Below are positions 55,800-64,000 of a stretch of 64,000 nucleotides of DNA, piece by piece. The position numbers and the translations under genes are program-made. The DNA is taken from positions 434,001-498,000 of the forward strand of contig CAWUHX010000147.1 in assembly GCA_963922205.1 (NCBI GenBank), read 5' to 3'. Under the pieces are notes generated by a model, which saw only the letters and a program-made list of their open reading frames with translations, was not told where the DNA came from and made no database searches. The DNA is from Romanomermis culicivorax (Eukaryota > Nematoda > Enoplea > Mermithida > Mermithidae). The number at the start of each line of letters is the position of its first letter. Position 1 is the stretch's first letter.

Positions 55800-57150
55800 A
55801 TAATTTATAATTACATCATCAATTATCTAAGTACAAAGCATACCAGACATGATGGATGCACCATCGAAGCACTGTGCATGCATAAAGCATAAATTTAGGC
55901 CAATTTTTGTCAAATAGGCAATAACAGCTTTTGATATTGTTTCTGCATCAGTTTTTTTCCATCTGAAGAAATCCAACAAATGATTCAATAACTTTTGACT
56001 AAAAAAGAAGATGTTTAGCACATTTATGAAAAATATAGAATTGACTTTTATGTATACATTGTAGTAATAACGAACTGATAAGGTTAGAACAGCTTTATCA
56101 GCTTGATCAGTCGCCTCATCTGCTAAAATCGAGAAGTATTTTGATTCATTGATCTCTGACACAATTTTTATCTGGAAATTCAAAAAGCAATTAGTTAGAG
56201 TTTGAACAAAATTTTACAACAGTTCAATAAGTTGATTCGTGGCAAGTGATAAAATTTCGTTTTGAATTTCTGGTGATAAGTACGATGCATTTTTCTATGA
56301 ATTGTCCAGCAGCATTTTCAAATCAGGATTTTTAACAGCTTGAAACTTTAAAAATTCTCGAAAATTTCCAGAATTTTGATCTGGATCAGTTTCCCGTAAA
56401 AACCATAAATTCAGCTTTTTGGTTACTTACAAGTCATGATTTTTCTTTCTTTGGATGTCATTTAGTTTGCTGATTTGCCCAGCCACATTTTGTTGACCTG
56501 ATGCAGCACGAAGAATACTTTTGTCTTGCTGTTTGCTAAATTTATGATATTCACAAGTTTCATGATGTTGCAAAATCTCATTAGCTTTCTGAAAAGTTTG
56601 TCAATCATGATAGCAATGATAGTAAAAGCACATTTTAAATTACCTTATAGTAGCAAAATGACTCTGTTACCAATCTTCCCAATTTCTTGTTGTGTCCTTC
56701 TTTTTGTTGAAACAAGACACACCACTTGCAAAAAGCCCCAGAAAGTTTTTCACTATATGCGAGCCATGGTAATTTATCCAGCCAATCATATTGGAACCTC
56801 CATTTACGATTATTTTGAGTGACACAGGGTGCTAATCAGTAAGTAAGTAAGCTTCCAAGTGCTTATCAGTAAGTTAGGAATTTGTCGGATATCATTTTGA
56901 TTAACAAAATTGCCAATATCATCTAAAGACAAAAAAGATTGTGAGTTTTGAGAAATTTACAAACAAGCACGTGAAGTTACATTGATTAGTAGATATTTTT
57001 GATTCTTAGTTCAGTTGATCATTATTGCTATTACTGCTTGAAGGCACAATATCATTTCCAATGTTTGAAGGTAACACAGTAATAGATCCGCTAGATTGCA
57101 ACGTTCGCTGCACCTTGTGCCTGAAATCAATTTTGAACTGACTTTTTGAA
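55800..57150 (-). pseudogene. hAT-like transposase of the ZMYM1-like/TTF-finger type, decayed
   Basis: In N to C order on the minus strand: SGAFCKWCVLF near 56740; HETCEYHKFSKQQDKSI near 56550; GNFREFLKFQAVKNPDLK near 56360; YLSPEIQNEILSL near 56270; then the open piece 56183-55827 with EINESKYFSILADEATDQAD, a T/V-rich strand and CFDGASIMSG. This order (TTF zinc finger, then the RNase H-like core with ADEATD and DGAS.MSG) is that of hAT-derived ZMYM1-like proteins. Stops occur between and within pieces. No TIRs found. Confidence 0.7.
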
Positions 57151-58239
57151 ATGTAAACATCATAGCGTAATCTTACTACCCAAACAAATCAACAATATTT
57201 AACTGACGCTTAAACATAAGAATTGAATATAATCTACAAAAATGATGCAATAAAAACAATATACATATAACAAGTTCACCTTTTTGTCAAACATATCAGA
57301 ATATTTTTGAACTAGTTTCACAGAGTCAGGTTTTTGCTCAAAATTCACACATTTATTATTTATGAATTTTGGCCATATACTCACAAGTTTTTTGAGTGTG
57401 GGTTTTGTTATCTGAGTGCCAAGGTATATTTCCTAAAATTTTTGAAGAGAAATTCAAAAAATCAGCTTAAAAAATGGTCAATTATTTACAAAGAATGGAG
57501 AAAAGCAAAGAGTCAGACTATGATAAGAAAAAATTAATGATGTCAGATAATGATGATAACAATATATCATATCTATAAGTAGCAAAGAAGCAATGATAAA
57601 CTGAAGCAAAAAATGTCAAGTTGTCTCAAATTTGCACTGCTGAGATCTGTGTGATCAGCCGAAATGAATAATTATTGACTGCATTTCTTTTATCCTTCTT
57701 TTAAACATAAAGCACAGGAAAAATGCTGTTATTTTTATGCACTAAAATGCTCGAAAATGAATCTTTTCAAGACATCTTAAATGATTTGGGGCTCAATTTT
57801 TTATTTTAGAGTGATTTTTTAGACTTGAGCTTGACCTTGTAATTTTAATCAGCATGAAGTCAAGGATGCTTGAGCTTGATAAATTCAAGTAAAACAGAAG
57901 AAATTAGGGTGAAACACAAAAATTTCCCATAAATTTTGATATCAGAATGCTGGAAATGAATAACTTAATCATTTATTTTCTGACAAGTTTTTTTGCCATT
58001 TGGTGGAAGAGCCCAAAATTTTTAATGCATCCCAAATTTCTTTTTCCTAAAAACGCTGATTTGATGAAACAACAGTGTCTCTGTTATCAGCTAAAATGAA
58101 GGATATAATTATATAAAAATATAATTCTAGCATTTAACGAAACAGCCCAAAATACTTTTCCATTCCGAATTTTTCCACGAAAAACATCAATGTGGTGGAA
58201 AAAAACTATTTACAATCATTGAAATCGACAAAGTAAAAC
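57151..58239. other. No gene recognised
   Basis: AT-rich. It contains a diverged block resembling dispersed repeat C near 57700-57800 (AAAATGCTCGAAAATGAATC) and a short minus-strand ORF (57199-57384) of unknown nature, possibly the 5' exon of the decayed hAT gene. Confidence 0.35.
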
Positions 58240-58622
58240 CAGTATTTTTTTGTGCAAAAATATGGTTTTTGGCACAAAAAATTTGGAATGACAAAAAATT
58301 TTGAGCATTTGTGCCAATTGGCACAAAATTTTTGGCTAGTCAAACAATAAATTTCCTTGATTTTTAGATGTTTCAGGGGCTGGAAATGCAAAAATTTTTC
58401 AGTGCTTTGCGCGGACTCAACCAATATAACATTTTCTATTCATATACTTGACCCGAACGCAAACGATTTCCCTTCGAACAGTGTACTTTTTGCTTTTGGC
58501 CTAAAACTTTTCCAGAGTTTTCAATATGTTTCTGGTAGAAAAAAATTTTTTGTGCCAAGGGCACAACTTTTTTTGGCCTCTTGTTCCAATTGGCACAAAT
58601 GTCCATGCACAAAAAAATGCTG
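58240..58622. mobile_element. Complete hAT-type MITE
   Basis: 383 bp. Ends CAGTATTTTTTTGTGC and GCACAAAAAAATGCTG are inverted repeats. An exact 8-bp duplication AGTAAAAC flanks both sides (58232-58239 and 58623-58630). Inner CCAATTGGCAC blocks are also inverted. No coding frame. Confidence 0.88.
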
Positions 58623-58772
58623 AGTAAAACTGTTATCGATCAACAATAAATTATATCCTACAGTAAAAAAGACGACCAACCAGAATTATCTTATGAAATG
58701 CAAACCTTGCACACAACTTCATGTTATTTTGATGGGGTCCATTGACCCCTGGGCCCACCTTGGCTACGCCTC

Positions 58773-58860
58773 TGGGCTTGGTCTGGTGGCAGGATCTCCC
58801 CATCTCAACCAATCGCCCTTGGTTCGAATACCTCTGCCATGATTTCTTGAAGATTGGAGA
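58773..58860 (+). mobile_element. tRNA-derived SINE head, third copy
   Basis: A box TGGTCTGGTGG and B box GGTTCGAATACC. It is followed, as at 54.35 kb, by TTGGAG and then the LTR, so SINE and LTR were duplicated together. Confidence 0.65.
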
Positions 58861-59652
58861 CCAGTTCCTGACTTATACTTTGACTTGCTCTTGACAAAGC
58901 ACTACAATTAATGATGATAATACGATAAAGGTGAACAATAAACTGACGATCGATTTCCTCGTCGATAAATACACAAATATGTTTCTTCACAAAACAAGCC
59001 TTGCTTTTACAAAAATGCTTTCATAATAATCTACCTTAAATCTCGATAAAAATCTCTCTTTTTCAGGGTTTTGCTGTCTTTTATACCAATTCTTTGATCC
59101 ACACCCTCGCATTGTGGGAGGCCCGCTTCCCTCAGCTGGCCTAACCAATCACTGCTTTGTTTACCTGTTTCTGCTTACTGTATGCTTCTTTAGCCATGCC
59201 TTTTGCTTTAATCTACTCTTAATTTCCATGCTTACATGTTTTTAATCTACTGTATGCTTTGCCGCACCTATATGTTTTTAGTTTTTCATGTGTTTTTCAG
59301 TTTTCCATGCATTCCTCCTAAATCTTGTGTCTGGGTTCGGGTTTCTGTATTTTCTACATGGGCGGATGTGTTTATGTGTCTGGGGGGAATTATTCAACTA
59401 CAGAATGTATATTTGCATGTGCATTATGAGGGCCAGGTGCCAATGTGCAAATAATTATGTACATCTTTAATTAGGTCAATGGGGTTCGGGATGATCAAAA
59501 CAGAGTGCTTCACATAAATTTATGGGAATGTTTGGGTGTGAATTCCAGACACCCTTGAGACGATAGATTAATAATATGAATTTATAATTAATAATGTATA
59601 ACACATAGTGTACATTTTACATTTACATTTATGCATTGGCATGTATGTTACA
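58861..59652 (-). repeat. LTR of the gag-only element, copy 2
   Basis: Collinear with 54354-55139; the first ten or so bases are altered. The right end is GTTACA next to the purine run AAGGAGGGAAA (minus strand). Confidence 0.7.
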
Positions 59653-61170
59653 TTTCCCTCCTTCCGAAGTTGAACATCCTGGTTCAAGGGGGTCGATGGA
59701 GAGGGCTTTGGGGTCTAAAACTTGGAGGAATAGGGGGAATGGGGATTTTGTGTGAACGATTGACCTGCCAGTTTTACATGAAGGGAAAGAGCTTTGACTG
59801 ATAACATTAGCTTTCTCAAGTTGCTCAGCTTTTCCTTTGATGCTTTGTTTTGCTTTTGGTGGTTTCCAAAAAAGGGGTCTGTGTTTACAATAACTTGTGT
59901 CAATGCTGTGGGAGAAAAGTGGCCTGCAACTCACATGCGTTTTGGATTCAGTGTGAAGGGGCTGATATTTGGATAAGAAATCGATTAACTCAGCTTTTAT
60001 CATTTCATTCTCGTCACTCTAGGTCGAATCTATTTTGCCTTTCACCCATGTGAATGTAGGAAGCCTTTTCTGTTTGTTTTGGGTGGAAAAATGAGATTGG
60101 GCAGAAGAATTTTTCTCTGGAAAGGTAAAAGAAACAGGGCGGATGCATGTATTAGGATGAGGGATTGGGGGCTTGCTGATGTCTTTTGAGACAGAACTGC
60201 TGATACCACTATTTTTACTTTGGAAAATTCCAGCTGCAAAATGAATTTTACGATTTTTTCATGGTTTGGGGGTAGGAAGAGAAGTTTTTCGCCTGGGGAA
60301 TGTGTTGGGGTCTGTGGGGGGGGGGGGCCCTGCAACTGTGAAAATATTGGGCGTTCCTTTTTGTATGCTGCTTCAGATTTGGACGTCTCACTGGTTCCAG
60401 AATGTTTATGTTTTTGTGCAATTTTATTGTTTTCTGGCAGGGGGGATGTGATTTCAACATATCACTGCATTTTTGGTGATGCAATTTTCAAAGTGCTGCC
60501 TGTATCAGGAAGGGGTATGTCAAGGACGTACTGGGGGTCAACCTGCTTATGACTGGTGGGCATAACCGTATTTAAAGCATATTGAGGTCGACGCTGGACA
60601 GTGGGCAATGTGAAGTACAGGGCTGGGTCATCTATGTTTGTTTGTGGTGGGGGTAGTCTCTCTTCAATGCAATTTTGGACGTTAGGGGTCATTTGGTTGG
60701 GGCAATATCTACTCGTGTGACTTTTCTGCTTACAAAGAAAACATTCTACATTTGAGTAGCTTTTGTATATGCAATGGCTGGATCAGTGACCTGTCTGATA
60801 ACAGTGAATGCATCTGCTTTTACAGTTTCGAGTCATGTGATTACTCCTAAAGCAAATTTCACATGATTTCTGAGTGCCTAGCATTACAATTTCTGGCGAA
60901 ATGCCCGACTTGATTGCATTGAAAACATGTGATCTGTCTCAGATGAGTATTATCATGCTGGGGTTGAGTTTGAGCATTTCGCATTATTTGCAATCGCAAC
61001 TCCATGACTTGTTGCTCTAACTTGTGCAGGATTCCCTGCTGTTCAGTGTAATTGCCTAATGAAAAAATGGGTTCCCATTCGGGGGGTATGAGGGGTTTGG
61101 GGCTAGATTTCAATCCATTCCTGAAAATTTGTTGTTCGACATAAGCTGCCTCGTCAGGCAAAATTATCTC
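59653..61170 (-). pseudogene. gag region of an LTR element with four CCHC knuckles
   Basis: From the N-terminal side: 61161-60859 contains MPDEAAYVEQQI, a coiled-coil-like LHKLEQQVMELRLQI, and a first knuckle CFQCNQVGHFARNC. After a frameshift come CEICFRSNHMTRNC, then a CIHC..GH..SSHC knuckle with a stop inside, and CFLCKQKSHTSRYC. The downstream 60690-59629 is Pro/Gln-rich in shifting frames and ends with DPLEP..TSEGGKCNI just before the LTR. No protease, RT or integrase is present between the knuckles and the 3' LTR, so this is a gag-only, non-autonomous element or an internally deleted one. The 5' LTR was not found. Confidence 0.6.
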
Positions 61171-62132
61171 TATGACCCTTTACTGTGAATTACTTATGCA
61201 ATCACCTACGCCATCATCCTCATCAATAGTTGGCCGAATGGCTACTTTGAAGCGTGTCAAAGGCATAACAATTGTTGAACTGAACGAAAAAATATGCTGA
61301 GGTGATACTGATAAATATCTACTATTGGTGGTGCCCAATGGTGACTAAAATCACAGGGGCATGGTGAAGCAAAATTTGGACAAATTTTTTTCTGTATCCT
61401 ACCACCTCCTTCCCCACCACCATCCACAGATTCAGAGTGCTGCATGCATGTGATGCCAATCCAGTAAATTCAAACAAGTATGACACCAGGAAATGCAAAT
61501 GTACATTTTAGAGTTGCAGCCAGTTGGGCCTGGTAGTGGTACACACTGTTCTATTCCTCAGGGCCTTTTCCGCAAATGGGGAAAGGGGTCAAAATTTTTT
61601 CCCCATTTTCATAATATATGTTCAACAGTTTCTATCAATTGAGTTAGCTCTCACATTTTCTAATCATTAACAGTCAGTATTTTGCCGAAAATGTGATTTT
61701 TCATCAATTTTGTCTATTTTTCTCTTGATGCTTGGAATTTTTCGAACATTTGAATTTATTGAAGAAGGAAATTCCAGACATCATTCTACTCTGTGATTTC
61801 AGAACCTCCATTCACGAATATCTATTGGAGAGATTTATTTTTCAGCACCTTAGAATATATTAAAAACTCAGAAATTTTTCAGGTGCTTTGCACAGGAAAG
61901 AGGAACAAATTACACTTCATCAGCTTGATTTTAATTTATTTCTCAACATTGCGAAGGTTCCTTTTCCATCGATTTAGAAGGTGAAAATCCAAAAAGTTTT
62001 AGGGGCTCCACGCCAGATCCAGGACTAAAAAAATTAGATAATTCTAATTGGAATCACAAAAATGCTAATATCCAATAAATCCATGAGAACTCTATTGTAA
62101 AAATGGTTTATCTGCTCTGGTAGAATACAATA
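61171..62132. other. No gene recognised
   Basis: Contains a small hairpin at 61566-61588 (CCTTTTCC with GGGGAAAGG). Otherwise AT-rich without frames of interest. Confidence 0.35.
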
Positions 62133-62754
62133 TGCTCTTCGTCAGCTCATTTAGACTAACATAACCAGCATTTTATCAATTTTTCCCGCGATTTTGCAGG
62201 TTTCTGACTCCAAATACACAGGAATGCTTGGGGATACTCCTAAAATGCTCAAAAAAGAATCCGCAGCCACATTATGAACGTTTTTAAAAATGTAGGAAAG
62301 CTTCGCGGAATGAGGAAAAAAATTTTGTGTCTGGTTCTCGTGTGGAAAAAATCTTTGAGGAAAAAAATGGTGGATCAAAATGATTATCAGAATTCTTTGG
62401 AAAACTCAAAAACACTTAAATGAAGCGTTGATGAGCATTTTCAAGCGAAAAAACATGGATTTTAAGACTGAAACAAATTTTTTCCACATGTGGCAACAGG
62501 CGATAGCAAAACATGCAAGCACCTTCTCCTCGAAGATTTTTTCCACATGAGTATCAGACCCAAAATTTTTTTTCTCATTTTCCAAAAATTTTTCACATTT
62601 TTAAAAACGTTTATAATGTTGCTACAGATGTTTTTTTACGCATTTTAGAAGCATACCCAACCATTTTGTTGCATTTGGGGTCAGAAACCTGCAAAAATGA
62701 GGAAAAAAATTGAGGAAATTCTGATTGTTGGTCAAAATGAGCTAATGAAGAAAA
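62133..62754. repeat. Fold-back element
   Basis: Arms 62133-62370 and 62522-62754 are inverted copies (for example TTTGCAGGTTTCTGAC in the left arm and its complement near 62690; AACGTTTTTAAAAATGT near 62279 and its complement near 62597) around a loop of about 150 bp. Many differences between the arms show age. Short ORFs in it are chance. Confidence 0.7.
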
Positions 62755-63173
62755 TATTGGTGTACACAGGACCGGGTGAAGCATGTGAATGATAGAGTTT
62801 ATCCATTATTAACATTTCTGTGTTTCTGATTAAAATCATTTAATTTACACACATTCAAAACGGAAATCTCTAAGATTGATTTTTCTGATTATCTCGGGCG
62901 AGCGCATTAGCCTGTTACAAAATATGTAACCTGCGCTTCCTATTACCGTCATTAACTTGTTTACTGTAGCACATATTTTCGCTACGATATTGTGTTTGTC
63001 ATTTTGAAGTAGCTGTTGATTGAGTTTTGGGAACTTTTCTTTGTTTTCTTATTTCATTTTAATCGGTTGTTCTTGCATTTTAACCTTTTTTTTCTTTTCT
63101 TGTGTTTTATTTTGCCTGACTGGTAACAAATCTTCTTCATTCATTTATTCATTCATTCATTTAGTTTTTGGTC
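62755..63173. other. No gene recognised
   Basis: AT-rich with a short ATTC microsatellite (about 63138-63163). Confidence 0.4.
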
Positions 63174-63720
63174 CGTGCAGAGCGCCGGAAATTTTTTTGG
63201 ATTTTCACCTTCTAAAACGCTGGAAAATGAACCTTCACAATGCTAAATAAATTAAAATCAAAGTGATGAAATGTAATTTGTACCTGATTTCGGCGTGAAG
63301 CGCCCGAAAAAACTTTCAGGTGTTCATATTTAAAAATGCTGGAAAATAAATCTCTCCAACAGATATTCATGAATAAAGGTTCTATAAGTGCAGTCTAGAA
63401 TGATGTCTTCAATTTCCATCTTCAATAAACGGAAATAACTTCAGATTGCAAACGTTTAGAAAATTCCAAGCATCGAGGGAAAAATTTGGAGAATTGATGA
63501 AAAATCTCTATTTTCGGTGACATAGTCGACTGCTGACGATAAGAAAATGAAACGAGCTAACTTGATTGATACAAAGGGTTGAGCATTAATTAGTACATCA
63601 AAGTAGATATGCTAACGGCCGCGCCTGATAGAAAATAATTATTACTTATTATATCCATGCGCAGGGTTTTTTTTGAACAGGCCAGGTTGCAATGTGAAAC
63701 TTGGGGAGAAATTATTCTTG
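63174..63720 (+). repeat. Dispersed repeat C, copy 2
   Basis: Collinear with 25430-25870. Within it the unit GCGCC.GAAAA..TTT..GG followed by AACGCTGGAAAATGAA occurs at 63182 and 63302, and again at 63915-63980, so the repeat has an internal tandem unit of about 115 bp. Confidence 0.5.
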
Positions 63721-63904
63721 CAAAGATAAATTTTTGGTTGCTCACTCTAAAATCGACAAATTTGTTTAAATTTATCGGAGAAACCATCGCAAACTAGTTT
63801 TCCAGTATTTAATTTGATCTGCGTCAGTTCTAGCCATGTGAAACTCAATTTTCTGAGTTTTGGAGAGAAAATGAAAAGATCAATATGACTAGACTAGAGT
63901 AATG

Positions 63905-63995
63905 TGTTCGGCGCACAGCACCGAAAATTTTTTCTGGATTTCAATATTCTGGAACGCTGGAAAATGAATCTTTTCACCTTTTATTTCCCAGACAG
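63905..63995 (+). repeat. Dispersed repeat C, further unit at the window edge
   Basis: CAGCACCGAAAATTTTTTCTGG, then AACGCTGGAAAATGAATC, matching the 63182 unit. Continues past the window. Confidence 0.45.
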
Positions 63996-64000
63996 AAGGT

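Noticed and set aside
60220..60552. 110-aa plus-strand ORF with a Gly-rich run
   Set aside because: Opposite strand of the gag Pro-rich region; the Gly run is a poly-G tract complementary to Pro codons.
1..64000. CRISPR arrays, bacterial operons, ribosomal RNA genes
   Set aside because: No regularly spaced identical direct repeats and no rRNA-like conserved stretches; introns and transposon types show a eukaryotic genome.

Overview
The window looks like repeat-rich, AT-rich nuclear DNA from an invertebrate animal. The evidence is the kind of elements present: a Ty3/Gypsy retroelement with an envelope-like glycoprotein, protein-primed DNA polymerases of Polinton/Maverick type, hAT transposons, tRNA-derived SINEs and genes with short GT..AG introns. 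I found no host gene that I can name with confidence and cannot name the species.

Layout. 1-2.7 kb: N-terminal half of a broken Polinton PolB (minus strand). 6.6-8.2 kb: broken PIF1-type helicase, followed at 8.2-9.4 kb by an intron-like AT-rich tract holding four small hairpins with a conserved loop and changing stems. 10.0-10.3 kb: two related palindromes. 11.56-22.80 kb: an 11.2-kb element with inverted arms of about 3 kb around a decayed transposase-like gene; each arm carries a 1.3-kb element rich in GAGCATGCTC palindromes. 23.8-26.7 kb: MITE, SINE, a dispersed repeat and a possible two-exon secreted protein.

27.04-45.64 kb: a Polinton-derived element bounded by a 1.5-kb inverted repeat. 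Each arm carries a divergent gene pair: an unrecognised protein ('gene X') and a protein that I read as TATA-binding protein (TBP) by its saddle repeats. Between the arms lie a penton-like minor capsid gene (plus strand) and a PolB gene (minus strand). The first codons of the penton gene are split by a young 9.08-kb Ty3/Gypsy-like element (29159-38235, minus strand) with 576-bp LTRs and a 4-bp target duplication. That element has an unusual order: Gag capsid, in-frame stop, CCHC nucleocapsid, membrane glycoprotein, protease, RT, RNase H, integrase, everything after the stop being one 2,154-codon ORF.

46.67-50.10 kb: a complete hAT transposon with TIRs, an 8-bp TSD and a nearly intact multi-exon transposase. 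50.1-53.2 kb: dispersed and periodic AT-rich repeats and an LTR-like sequence. 53.2-53.9 kb: second copy of part of PolB. 53.9-61.2 kb: SINE plus minisatellite, two copies of a duplicated SINE/LTR segment, a decayed hAT transposase, a complete hAT-type MITE and a gag-only LTR-element remnant with four CCHC knuckles. 62.1-62.8 kb: fold-back element. 63.2-64.0 kb: dispersed repeat.

The two observations I rate highest are the envelope-like glycoprotein placed inside the gag-pol reading frame, and the TBP-like gene carried by a Polinton-type element. All coordinates, splice sites and similarities were read by eye; no search was run.
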